A stretch of DNA of 64,000 nucleotides from Salinicoccus hispanicus (GTDB taxonomy: Bacteria > Bacillota > Bacilli > Staphylococcales > Salinicoccaceae), in contig NZ_WUUK01000004.1 of NCBI RefSeq assembly GCF_009831115.1, forward strand, positions 1-64,000, read 5' to 3'. Positions 8,842 to 17,959 of the stretch are shown here, piece by piece. Below the pieces are notes generated by a model, which was not told the DNA's origin, did not search any database, and worked only from the letters and a program-made list of their open reading frames with translations. Within the stretch, counting starts at the first letter, position 1. Every line of letters begins with the position of its first letter. Made by a program: the position numbers and the translations under genes.

Positions 8842-9699
8842 CTATCTGTTTCTGATGGCGCGAATCATGAAAATCAGCAGGCCAAGTACCAAAAGTGCAC
8901 TGCCTATGATTATCAGTGGCATATTCATACCATTATCATTTATATTCTGATTCGCCGATACCTGCTCATCAGGCGCTACCGTCTCAGGCACCTCTTCCGA
9001 TTCCTCAGAAATGGCAGCAAGATCAAAGGTAATGCCTTTCTTATTTTTGTCCTCAAGCGTCAGGGTACGGCTATCTTCCTCAAGTTCGTACCCTTCAGGT
9101 ACATCACTCTCAATGGTGTAGTCACCCGCAGGCACTTCAGTGAATACAAATTGACCTTCAGCATCCGTCACCACTTCCGCTTCCATCTCACCTGTCAGAG
9201 AAACCGCAACGCCCTCTACACCTTTACCTTCAGATACTACTTCACCTTTAATAGAGAATTCCGTCACTTCCATCTGATTGATGCTCACATTCACCGGTTC
9301 CTGAACCGGCTCAGGTTCAACGGAAGGTTCAATGGCAGGCTCCTCAGTAGTTTCGACAACCGGCTCTTCAGTCACCTCTTCAGTATACTGTTCAACCGTC
9401 TGTTCAAACGTCTCTTCTGAAGAAGGCTCGGGCTGGTAGGATTCGTATGGTTCCTCAGTCCATTCTTCATAGTACTCGTCGGTATATTCTTCTGTTGTGT
9501 TCTCTTCCGAACTGTATTCCTGTGTGTATTCTTCTTGAACCGAGGGCTCAGCCACCGGCTCTTCCATCGTCCCTTCGACAGACCGTTCCTCCGAGTACTC
9601 CTCCTGTGTCATCTCTTCAGTACTATCCGCAGCGGCACGTGAGACAGGAAGAATTATGACGAGCAGTAGAACGGCCATATAATAGGTGATTTTACGCAT
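8842..9699 (-). CDS. Membrane-anchored acidic surface protein with one Cna-B-like domain
   Basis: I do not recognise a named gene. The 285-residue product starts with a signal peptide (about 1-24, MRKITYYMAVLLLVIILPV). A strongly acidic Glu/Thr/Tyr/Pro/Val-rich stretch follows (25-140), then one beta-sandwich domain of the carboxypeptidase-regulatory or Cna-B kind (about 146-230, with VTDAEGQFVFTEVPAGDYTIE). A second acidic linker leads to a C-terminal membrane helix (about 258-280) and basic tail IRNR. There is no LPXTG motif, so it is probably held by the helix rather than by sortase. AGGAGG precedes the ATG. It has a terminator of its own; the function is unknown, perhaps a wall-spanning spacer or adhesin. 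Confidence 0.8.
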   Translation of the reverse strand: MRKITYYMAVLLLVIILPVSRAAADSTEEMTQEEYSEERSVEGTMEEPVAEPSVQEEYTQEYSSEENTTEEYTDEYYEEWTEEPYESYQPEPSSEETFEQTVEQYTEEVTEEPVVETTEEPAIEPSVEPEPVQEPVNVSINQMEVTEFSIKGEVVSEGKGVEGVAVSLTGEMEAEVVTDAEGQFVFTEVPAGDYTIESDVPEGYELEEDSRTLTLEDKNKKGITFDLAAISEESEEVPETVAPDEQVSANQNINDNGMNMPLIIIGSALLVLGLLIFMIRAIRNR

Positions 9700-9923
9700 G
9701 TCAGCCTCCTATTTGATTTTTATATATTTTACAGATTTACTTATCCAATTACTGTAACACTAGGTTAAATAATACTATAAAAATAGAATAATAACATCAT
9801 CAAATCAGGATTGCGTTTCAAATCGATTCACTTTCTGTAATACCAAATTTTATTGAACACATACTTAAAATTCTTAATGTTACAATGACCCTAACATCAT
9901 AGATAAAAGGAGAGAGCAACGAT

Positions 9924-10397
9924 ATGGAAACCATATATTTTGCCGGTGGATGTTTATGGGGTGTGCAGGCCTTTTTGAAAACTCTGCCCGGAGTTCGGTC
10001 TACAGAGGCTGGAAGAGCTAATGGATTGAGCAATTCGTTGAATAGTGATTATGATGGGTACGCCGAATGTGTAAGAACAGTATTCGATCCGGAAGTTGTA
10101 ACCATCAAGGAACTGATAGGATACTTATTTGAAATCATCGATCCATACAGCCTGAATAAGCAAGGAGATGATGTTGGCGAGAAATATAGGACAGGGGTAT
10201 ATAGCGAGAACCCGGAACACTTGAAAAAGGCGAAGTCATTTCTTAAGGACAGAGAGGATCAAGATTTGATAGTTGTCGAAGTACTCCCCCTTGCAAACTA
10301 TGTAAGAAGTGCAGAAGAACATCAGGACAGGCTCTCCAAACATCCGAATGACTACTGTCATGTTCCAGCGGCACTGTTAAAGAAATATCTTAAATGA
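9924..10397 (+). CDS. MsrA-like peptide methionine sulfoxide reductase
   Basis: The 157-residue product resembles MsrA, which repairs oxidised methionine (S form) in proteins. The catalytic cysteine is C10 in GGCLWG (usually GCFWG). Later motifs DVGEKYRTGVY (83-93) and AEEHQDRL (130-137) match the family, and C49 and C145 could serve as recycling cysteines. The segment between 30 and 48 diverges from the usual GYAGG pattern, so this is a remote paralogue. AGGAGAG stands before the ATG. It is one of very few plus-strand genes left of the origin and is convergent with guaA. Confidence 0.8.
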   Translation: METIYFAGGCLWGVQAFLKTLPGVRSTEAGRANGLSNSLNSDYDGYAECVRTVFDPEVVTIKELIGYLFEIIDPYSLNKQGDDVGEKYRTGVYSENPEHLKKAKSFLKDREDQDLIVVEVLPLANYVRSAEEHQDRLSKHPNDYCHVPAALLKKYLK

Positions 10398-10436
10398 GAA
10401 AACCGCTTTAACCTAAAAGGTTAAAGCGGTTTTCTC
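10396..10436. terminator. Bidirectional terminator between msrA-like gene and guaA
   Basis: An 18-bp perfect stem (GAGAAAACCGCTTTAACC and its complement) with a five-base loop. T-rich and A-rich arms let it work for both converging genes. Confidence 0.85.
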
Positions 10437-10441
10437 ATATA

Positions 10442-11986
10442 CTATTCCCACTCGATCGTAGCAGGCGGCTTGCTCGTTATATCATATACAACGCGGTTGA
10501 TCTGTTCGCTTTCGTTGACGAGGCGTTTTGAGATTCTCTCAAGTACGTCCCAGTCGATCTTGGCGAATTCACTTGTCATACCATCGATGCTTGTGACTGC
10601 ACGGATGCCGATGGTATGGCTGTACGTACGGTAGTCACCCATGACGCCAACGGAGCGGATGTCAGGAAGAACGGTAAAGTATTGCCAGATTTCACGGTCG
10701 AGTCCGGCTTTGCTGATTTCATCACGCAAAATCCAATCGCTTTCACGTACAATTTCGAGCTTCTCTTCAGTAATTTCACCAAGTATGCGGATACCAAGGC
10801 CCGGACCTGGGAATGGCTGTCTCCATACAAGGTGTTCTGGAATACCGAGTTCGATACCGAGCGCGCGTACTTCATCCTTGAATAGAGTATTGAGCGGTTC
10901 GAGCAGTTTGAACTGCATGTCTTCCGGCAGGCCACCGACGTTATGGTGTGATTTGATTGTTGTTGCGGTTTCAGTACCGGATTCGATAATGTCTGTATAG
11001 AGGGTCCCTTGTGCCAGGAAGTCCACGTCTTGTAGTTTAGTCGCTTCATCATCGAATACATAGATGAATTCGTTACCGATGATCTTGCGCTTCTGCTCAG
11101 GATCGGCAACACCTTTAAGTTTGCTCATGAAGCGGTCTTTCGCATCGACTCTGATGATGTTCATATTGAAACCTTCACCGAACTGCTCCATGACCATATC
11201 GCCTTCGCCTTTACGCAGCAGACCGTGATCGACGAATATACACGTCAGCTTGTCGCCGATGGCTTTATGCATCAGTACAGCGGTAACAGAAGAGTCCACG
11301 CCGCCACTCATTGCACAGAGTACTTTCCGGTCTCCAACTTCTTCACGGATCTTCTCCACTTCAATGTCGATGAAGTTGCCCATCGTCCATTCTCCATGGC
11401 ATCCACAGATATCACGGATGAAGTTTCTGAGGAATGTGTCTCCATTTTTCGTATGTTTGGATTCCGGGTGGAACTGCACACCGTAGATGTGCTTCTCTTC
11501 ATGCTGGATGCCTGCATACTTGCATAGTGGCGTGTAGGCAATCTGCTTGAAGTCTTCCGGGATGCGTGTCACCTTGTCACTGTGGCTCATCAGTACTGTT
11601 TCATTTTCAGCAAGACCGTTGAACAGTGAGGCACTGATATCGAGACTGATTTCAGTCGGTCCGAATTCCTTTTCATTGGATGGGACCACTTCCCCACCAT
11701 TCAATTGTGTAATCAGCTGCATGCCGTAGCAGATGCCCAGTACAGGAATGTCGAGTTCGAACACTTTCGGATCCACAGTGAAGGCATCGTCTGCATAGAC
11801 GGAACGCGGACCTCCCGAGAGGATGATGCCTTTAGGATTCAATGCTTTGATTTCATCTATTGTAATACTCGGGTTGTGGAGTTCACTATAGACTCCAAGA
11901 TCCCGGATGCGTCGTGTAATCAATTGGTTATACTGACTGCCGTAGTCGATAACCAGTATGAGTTCTTGCTCTTTAGCCATTTCCAT
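10442..11986 (-). CDS. guaA: GMP synthase (glutamine-hydrolysing)
   Basis: GuaA converts XMP to GMP using ATP and glutamine, the last step of guanine nucleotide synthesis. The 514-residue product has a class I glutamine amidotransferase domain (about 8-200, nucleophile C86 in GICYGMQ and a later GVQFHPES histidine). The ATP-pyrophosphatase domain follows (P-loop-like SGGVDSS near 229) and then the dimerisation domain ending in KPPATIEWE. It follows guaB by 20 bases. The exact start is uncertain between two ATGs six bases apart; AGGAG lies 12 bases before the first. Confidence 0.98.
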   Translation of the reverse strand: MEMAKEQELILVIDYGSQYNQLITRRIRDLGVYSELHNPSITIDEIKALNPKGIILSGGPRSVYADDAFTVDPKVFELDIPVLGICYGMQLITQLNGGEVVPSNEKEFGPTEISLDISASLFNGLAENETVLMSHSDKVTRIPEDFKQIAYTPLCKYAGIQHEEKHIYGVQFHPESKHTKNGDTFLRNFIRDICGCHGEWTMGNFIDIEVEKIREEVGDRKVLCAMSGGVDSSVTAVLMHKAIGDKLTCIFVDHGLLRKGEGDMVMEQFGEGFNMNIIRVDAKDRFMSKLKGVADPEQKRKIIGNEFIYVFDDEATKLQDVDFLAQGTLYTDIIESGTETATTIKSHHNVGGLPEDMQFKLLEPLNTLFKDEVRALGIELGIPEHLVWRQPFPGPGLGIRILGEITEEKLEIVRESDWILRDEISKAGLDREIWQYFTVLPDIRSVGVMGDYRTYSHTIGIRAVTSIDGMTSEFAKIDWDVLERISKRLVNESEQINRVVYDITSKPPATIEWE

Positions 11987-12006
11987 CTTTCAGCAGTGCT
12001 CCTATC

Positions 12007-13488
<1,482 letters not shown>

Positions 13489-13568
13489 CTATTTTTCAAA
13501 TAGTGCACCTTAAATAAGATAATATGATAGGAACAATAGAAATACAGCCAATGCCGAATATCCAATTG

Positions 13569-13642
13569 TTATTTCATAGCAGCTTTATTTAAGGTAAAGC
13601 CTAGAAACTCATAATCCATATTATTATGATTATATGAAATAA
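13569..13642 (-). promoter_or_regulatory. Purine (guanine-class) riboswitch upstream of guaBA
   Basis: On the minus strand the sequence follows the purine aptamer step by step. P1 is a 10-bp stem (TTATTTCATA/TATGAAATAA). J1/2 is TAATC, P2 is CATAAT/ATTATG with an AATATGG loop, and J2/3 is GTTTCTA as in xpt. P3 is GGCTTT/AAAGCT with an ACCTTAAAT loop, and J3/1 is GCTATG. The base corresponding to position 74 is C, which specifies guanine rather than adenine. I see no clear terminator before the guaB ribosome site. A CCTAT/ATAGG pairing with the ribosome site could make it a translational switch (inference). Confidence 0.88.
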
Positions 13643-13657
13643 AATAATTAATTACTT

Positions 13658-13686
13658 ATGATAGCAAAAAAGCCCACCATAAACAA
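13658..13686 (-). promoter_or_regulatory. guaBA promoter
   Basis: On the minus strand TTGTTT (13686-13681), 17 bases, then TATCAT (13663-13658) with an extended TG. The predicted start falls a few bases before the riboswitch. Confidence 0.65.
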
Positions 13687-13740
13687 TCCATTTAGAATAA
13701 GATAGATAATACTGAAAATTTAATTAATATGGATATTGGC

Positions 13741-13765
13741 GTTTTGAGGCGGGGGATCAGGGAAT
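13741..13765 (+). promoter_or_regulatory. SigB-type promoter
   Basis: GTTTTG (13741-13746), 13 bases, then GGGAAT (13760-13765) closely fits the general-stress sigma factor consensus GTTTAA-N13-GGGTAT/GGGAAT. It lies about 40 bases before the stress-protein gene at 13807. Confidence 0.75.
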
Positions 13766-13806
13766 ATGAATTGAAACATACATAAAACTGAAGAAGGAGG
13801 TCCATT

Positions 13807-14196
13807 GTGAATTATTTTGAGCTTTACGATAGCCAGGAAGCTGTACTGGACAGGATCACCCAGTTGAAATCGGAAGGTTACTATGAAGAAGATATCCATC
13901 TGCTCGGCAGGGACGATAGGGAATTCGAAGCTTTGGAGTATACAGAAGTAACATACCACATGCATGTACCGGATGATAGAGGGCTTAAGGAAATCTTGGC
14001 CAGAAATGAACCGGCGGAAAGATTCCTACATTATTATGTACTCGATGAAGATGAGATAGAAAAATATTTATTTAAAATCAGCGAAGGCAACTATCTTATA
14101 TTCTATACCGATTATGGAATGCTGGAGCGAAGAAAATACAAAGAGGAAAGTGCCGAAGCGGATTTCAAAGCGGAAGCCAGGGACCCTATTAAATAG
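13807..14196 (+). CDS. General stress protein 17M-like (YflT family)
   Basis: The 129-residue product resembles the YflT/GSP17M domain of heat- and stress-induced Bacillales proteins, whose biochemical role is not known. The N-terminal half (MNYFELYDSQEAVLDRITQL, then EEDIHLLGRD) shows the domain pattern; a short charged tail follows. Start is GTG at 13807, six bases after GGAGG. A SigB-type promoter lies just upstream. The same domain opens the larger protein at 16140. It is oriented against the surrounding minus-strand genes. Confidence 0.75.
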   Translation: MNYFELYDSQEAVLDRITQLKSEGYYEEDIHLLGRDDREFEALEYTEVTYHMHVPDDRGLKEILARNEPAERFLHYYVLDEDEIEKYLFKISEGNYLIFYTDYGMLERRKYKEESAEADFKAEARDPIK

Positions 14197-14200
14197 ACAA

Positions 14201-14247
14201 AAACGATTTGGAGCGCATATACATTGCGCCTTCAAATCGTTTTTTAT
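14201..14247. terminator. Bidirectional terminator
   Basis: A stem (ACGATTTG plus GAGCGCA, paired with TGCGCC and CAAATCGT, with a small bulge) is followed by six T on the plus strand and five T on the minus strand. It serves the YflT-type gene and the converging YfbU-family gene. Confidence 0.8.
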
Positions 14248-14256
14248 TATGACTGC

Positions 14257-14874
14257 TTATTCCTTGAGATAGAATGTATCTTCTTTTACGAGCTGTACAC
14301 TGTTCATCCCCCCAGTGTCAGGAAGACTGATGTGCATTGGCCGAAGCAGTTGAGATTCCCGTCCTTTTCGTATGCAGACCCTTCTGATCTGATCAGCCGA
14401 AAGTACTGTCACATATCCTAGAGATCTATAGGTCACCATCATCTGTCTATAATGGTAAAGAGATAGTTTCTTATGCATGCCTTTTCTTTTTTGAATTTTT
14501 ATTTTCTGATGACGTTTTAAAAAATTATAGTATGTAAAACAATGATGCTCCACCTTGCTGCTGCAATCAAAGCCTCCGAAGTATACATGATATTTATCAA
14601 CCAGCTCACTCCGAACCTCAACCGGTAGGCGGTCCAACGATTTCTCCAGCTTACCAAACATTTCAAGAATCAGATCCACCTCATCAGACACATCCACTGC
14701 CACACCCTCCGCATCTATCATTTCAAGAATATCTGGGTATCTTTTCTGTATCCCTTCAACGAGAATATCCATATAGTAGTTGTACGATGAGCGATTGATC
14801 GGATCAAGCAGACTCAAAATCTTGTAATGATTGAAACATATCAGACGTGTAACCGGACTTTCCAGGTTTTTCAT
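14257..14874 (-). CDS. YfbU-family protein
   Basis: The 205-residue product resembles the YfbU family of unknown function. Matching patterns are RLICFNHYKILSLLDP (10-25), the VYFGGFD segment near 96-102 and LSADQIRRV near 158-166, which corresponds to the LSANEI segment of YfbU. A basic stretch (KIQKRKGMHKK, about 125-135) and a C-terminal extension are its own. It starts 18 bases after the small peptide gene, with GGGGGA before the ATG, so it may be expressed with the peptide and be the output of the adjacent peptide-sensing regulator (inference). No catalytic residues are known to me. Confidence 0.7.
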   Translation of the reverse strand: MKNLESPVTRLICFNHYKILSLLDPINRSSYNYYMDILVEGIQKRYPDILEMIDAEGVAVDVSDEVDLILEMFGKLEKSLDRLPVEVRSELVDKYHVYFGGFDCSSKVEHHCFTYYNFLKRHQKIKIQKRKGMHKKLSLYHYRQMMVTYRSLGYVTVLSADQIRRVCIRKGRESQLLRPMHISLPDTGGMNSVQLVKEDTFYLKE

Positions 14875-14892
14875 CTCATTGTCCCCCTTCGT

Positions 14893-15009
14893 CTAGAAAA
14901 TATAAGGTAGACATAGGCAGTTGCCTTTGTTAGCTGGCTCGAATTCTTGATCAACACTCATGCTTGTAAAACCAAGTACAATAACTAAAGCCATAAACAT
15001 TTGTTTCAT
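14893..15009 (-). CDS. Candidate secreted signalling peptide (Phr/PapR-like, 38 aa)
   Basis: A short gene between a TPR regulator and a YfbU-family gene, all on the minus strand. The ATG at 15009 lies ten bases after AAAGGGG. The product begins with a hydrophobic export segment (MKQMFMALVIVLGFTSMSV), continues with an acidic middle (DQEFEPANKG) and ends NCLCLPYIF. Size, layout and position next to an HTH-TPR gene are those of PapR or Phr propeptides, whose C-terminal 5-7 residues become the imported signal. LCLPYIF resembles the PapR heptapeptide ADLPFEF. The function is inferred. Confidence 0.65.
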   Translation of the reverse strand: MKQMFMALVIVLGFTSMSVDQEFEPANKGNCLCLPYIF

Positions 15010-15035
15010 AAATGAACATCCCCTTTATAATTCTT

Positions 15036-15052
15036 ATGCTAATTCCTAGCAT
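15036..15052. promoter_or_regulatory. Inverted repeat before the peptide gene, possible regulator box
   Basis: ATGCTA-N5-TAGCAT lies between the regulator stop and the peptide start. A TATAAT on the minus strand (15060-15055) places its predicted start inside the repeat. The form recalls the PlcR box TATGNA-N4-TNCATA, but with one more base in the centre. It may be the target of the adjacent regulator. Confidence 0.45.
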
Positions 15053-15092
15053 TAATTATATTTTAGGAGATGAGCTGGATTTATAATAGCTT

Positions 15093-15941
15093 TTACGACG
15101 AAATATTCTCCCGGGAATAATTTTTCAGTTTTTCGTACAATTCAAGCTTATTTCCCAACTTATAAAGGTACTCTGATTTTTTTATAATCTTCAATGCTTC
15201 ATCTGAATATCCCAAAGCATTGAGTGAAACCACTTCATTATATAGGATTTCACAAAGTAGATATGTTGATTCCTTTTCTTGCAGTATTTTCTTTGCTTTA
15301 TCTGCATACTTCATTGCTCGTCCATATTCATGCCTTTTACAATAGCTTATCGATAAATTAAATAGTACTTTAACTATCAATTTAAATGACTTTTTACCGG
15401 AATGAGCATAATAGCTCTCTGCTTCTTTATAAAATTCAACAGCATCAATGTTCATTTTGCTCAGAATATTACCTTTAGCCAAATACATTTCTGCTACTTT
15501 TTCGTACATCCACTCGTTAGTATCGTTTTCTGCTATTGCTTCATTAATTTTACTAAGTGCTTCTTTAAGGTTACCTTTTGAATATTCTACAATTGCAAGA
15601 TGCCATTGATGATACCCTTCCAATTCAGGAGATTGCCTCCAGAATTGGTCACATTCACTTTCTATTATCTCTTCCATCCTTATGTAGTTCCCATGTACTC
15701 TACACTCATCCAATTCTTGTTGAATAATATGAAAAGGAGTCATATAGTTTCCACAAAACACATCATGTATGCTCAGGTTCAATCTTTCCAGCACATCTAT
15801 CAATTCGTTTAAAGGGATTGTGTATATGTCATTTTCCAGCCGTGATATCGCAGATTGGGATGTAATATTCTCGGCTAATTTCAGCTGTGAAAATGCCATC
15901 ATCTTTCTTCTGCCTCTAATTTTTTCTCCTACGTTTTCCAA
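15093..15941 (-). CDS. HTH-TPR transcription regulator of the RRNPP (PlcR/NprR) type
   Basis: The 282-residue protein has an N-terminal Xre-type helix-turn-helix (about 5-62; SQLKLAENITSQSAISRLEND is close to the PlcR recognition region) and about five TPR repeats (90-275, e.g. DAVEFYKEAESYYAHSGKKS). This is the architecture of regulators that bind short imported peptides. Start is TTG at 15941, five bases after GGGTGGG; no better ATG exists. The gene is visibly more AT-rich than its neighbours, suggesting transfer. A short secreted-peptide gene lies 84 bases downstream, so it probably senses that peptide (inference). Confidence 0.85.
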   Translation of the reverse strand: MENVGEKIRGRRKMMAFSQLKLAENITSQSAISRLENDIYTIPLNELIDVLERLNLSIHDVFCGNYMTPFHIIQQELDECRVHGNYIRMEEIIESECDQFWRQSPELEGYHQWHLAIVEYSKGNLKEALSKINEAIAENDTNEWMYEKVAEMYLAKGNILSKMNIDAVEFYKEAESYYAHSGKKSFKLIVKVLFNLSISYCKRHEYGRAMKYADKAKKILQEKESTYLLCEILYNEVVSLNALGYSDEALKIIKKSEYLYKLGNKLELYEKLKNYSRENISS

Positions 15942-16012
15942 ATGTTCCCACCCTTTTTAGAATATTATTCCATATTGTCAATACTTATGTCCATTTAAAT
16001 TTTTTGTGCTTA

Positions 16013-16037
16013 GTTTATTAGATTTCATCGTGGGTAT
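16013..16037 (+). promoter_or_regulatory. SigB-type promoter
   Basis: GTTTAT (16013-16018), 13 bases, GGGTAT (16032-16037) is an almost perfect SigB promoter, about 100 bases before the stress gene at 16140. Confidence 0.82.
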
Positions 16038-16139
16038 ACTTTTACTACATGCAAAGGTGTTATAAAAAATCGAACATGAACAGTCACTTGTAGAAGCGAT
16101 AACGACACTTAAATTATTAAAAAAATGGAGGTAAGAGTT

Positions 16140-17306
16140 ATGCGTAAGATTGAATCATATACAAGCGAACAGGAAATGCTAGGTAGAATTGAACAGTTGA
16201 AATCCGACGGCATCAATGAAGATCAGATTACTGTAGTGTCCAGAGAAGAGCTTGAAGGTTCTTCGTTGAACTACACTGATGTAAATTACAAAACTTCTGA
16301 AGGAAGCACATGGGATAAGGTTGTTTCATTCTTTTCTGCAGAACAGCCTGAAGATCGTGTAATGACTAACCTTAACTTGAGCTCCCAAGAAGAAGAAGAG
16401 TATAGACAAGCGTTGGACAGCGGCAAGATTCTTCTATACGTAAATGATGAGATGGAAGGCGATACGACCGACTATCCAACTGATCCATTATTGGAAGATG
16501 ACTCCGACAGAGTAGATACTGGCGAATCCGCAGATCGTCCGGCTTCCACTCCAGGCAGTGCTCACAGCCCAGGTGTAACTGGTGCTGCTGGTGCAACAGC
16601 TGCCGCTGGTGGTATCGGTTCAGACCGGGGACGTGATGAAAACAGCTACATTGATGGTGCAGAAAATCCGGAAATAGAAGAAGATTATCAGTATGAAGGC
16701 AAAGACAACCGCGCAATCAATGACGACATGGTGGAAGGACGCCGTGATCAAAATGTAGTGGACACTGAAAGAGATAGTGCACTGGGAGAAAGGGAAGGTA
16801 GATATAACGTGGATGAAAGAGCACTGAACAATGATGAGTTTTCCGACAGAACAGACCTGACCGAAGAAGAGAAGCTTCAACTTCGTGAAGAGCGCCTGAA
16901 TGTAGATAAAGAAAATGTCAAAACCGGTGAAGTAAATATCGATAAGCACGTTGAAACAGATCATCAGGAATTCGATGTCCCTGTAGAACGTGACGAAGTT
17001 ACAATTGAGCGTCGTCCAGTAGATGGCGACCGGCCAGCTGGCGACATCGGTACAACAGATAACGACTCCATTAACGTTTCTGTTAATGAAGAACGTGTTA
17101 ATGTTGAAAAAGAAGATGTTGTAAGTGAAGAAGTTGTTGTTAAAAAAGATAAAATCAAAGATACAGAACATGTATCCGAAGATGTACGTCGTGAAGATGT
17201 AGACATCGATGAAACTGACTCTACAAGAGGTACTCTCGGTAACGATCGTTCGGATAGAGATGGTCTGGACAATGACCGTTTGGACAACGACAGAAATAGA
17301 TTCTAA
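16140..17306 (+). CDS. Stress protein with YflT-like and DUF2382 (YsnF/AvaK) domains
   Basis: The 388-residue, very acidic protein begins with a YflT/GSP17M-like domain (about 1-100). A flexible Gly/Ala/Ser/Pro linker (about 130-165) leads to a DUF2382-type domain (about 245-360; EERLNVDKENVKTGEVNIDK and VERDEVTIERRPV are characteristic paired strands). It ends in a short Asp/Asn/Arg repeat (LDNDRLDNDRNRF). The start at 16140 follows GGAGG by eight bases; an ATG at 16125 would place the ribosome site within the gene. A SigB-type promoter and a strong terminator make it a single-gene general-stress transcript. Biochemical role unknown. Confidence 0.85.
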   Translation: MRKIESYTSEQEMLGRIEQLKSDGINEDQITVVSREELEGSSLNYTDVNYKTSEGSTWDKVVSFFSAEQPEDRVMTNLNLSSQEEEEYRQALDSGKILLYVNDEMEGDTTDYPTDPLLEDDSDRVDTGESADRPASTPGSAHSPGVTGAAGATAAAGGIGSDRGRDENSYIDGAENPEIEEDYQYEGKDNRAINDDMVEGRRDQNVVDTERDSALGEREGRYNVDERALNNDEFSDRTDLTEEEKLQLREERLNVDKENVKTGEVNIDKHVETDHQEFDVPVERDEVTIERRPVDGDRPAGDIGTTDNDSINVSVNEERVNVEKEDVVSEEVVVKKDKIKDTEHVSEDVRREDVDIDETDSTRGTLGNDRSDRDGLDNDRLDNDRNRF

Positions 17307-17317
17307 AGATAGATTCA

Positions 17318-17352
17318 AACCCAAATGACCTTTTGGTCATTTGGGTTTTTTC
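17318..17352 (+). terminator. Terminator of the DUF2382 stress gene
   Basis: A 13-bp perfect stem (AACCCAAATGACC and its complement) with a TTTT loop, followed by six T. Confidence 0.92.
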
Positions 17353-17389
17353 TTGTGTATTAAAATTTAATAGCCTATATTTATTCCTG

Positions 17390-17869
17390 CTACGCTGCAG
17401 TAGTTTGATTGAAAGGGATTTTACTGAAAATGAACCTGACCAGTGGACCTGCTATAAGCAATTGCAGTGGCAGCGCAAAGATGAAGTTTTTTAGGAAAGT
17501 GGATAGATATAGATTCAATATTGAAGTATCACCTACTGCTCCGGCATTCATGGACATTATCAGACCGAATATGGACATCAACAGTGCCATGCCAATCACC
17601 ATGAAGAATGAAATGGTCAGTATCATAAAGATTTTTTTAGCTGTGAGACTATACACCTTATGACCAATGCTTTTAGCGATAGGAGCAACCAGAACCATAT
17701 CCAGGAATAGAGCAATCGTATAGGCAAGAATAAAACTGAAGACTTGCTTGGAAAAAGGCAGAGTGAAAATATTACCGTTTAAAATCTCATTGTATATGGT
17801 CATTATAAAAACCAGGAAGAAACACATGATCATACTAAAAACTAAGCTTTCTTTTTTTGTAGTTGGCAT
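17390..17869 (-). CDS. DUF2798-type small membrane protein
   Basis: The 159-residue product has four membrane segments (about 10-30, 45-68, 80-105, 125-150) and resembles DUF2798 proteins, in which two similar two-helix halves repeat. FSMIMCFFLVFIMTIYN and the later KIFMILTISFFMVIGMALLMS are those halves. No function is known. I chose ATG at 17869, eight bases after GGAG; a TTG at 17893 lies upstream of that site. It faces the stress gene and shares no operon with it. Confidence 0.75.
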   Translation of the reverse strand: MPTTKKESLVFSMIMCFFLVFIMTIYNEILNGNIFTLPFSKQVFSFILAYTIALFLDMVLVAPIAKSIGHKVYSLTAKKIFMILTISFFMVIGMALLMSIFGLIMSMNAGAVGDTSILNLYLSTFLKNFIFALPLQLLIAGPLVRFIFSKIPFNQTTAA

Positions 17870-17959
17870 ACATAAATCTCCTTTTCTGATCAATAAGAGT
17901 CAGTATACCTATTTGGAAACCCGCTTCGTAAGTGAACATTGTGTGAACGATTGATATTG

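Noticed and set aside
15022-15060. A factor-independent terminator between the TPR regulator and the peptide gene
   Set aside because: The inverted repeat ATGCTA/TAGCAT is too short and lacks a T run on the minus strand.
16620-17324. Hydrophobic, Phe/Ile-rich open frame of 234 codons on the minus strand
   Set aside because: Complement of the acidic DUF2382 stress gene; the membrane-like composition arises from reading Glu/Asp codons backwards.
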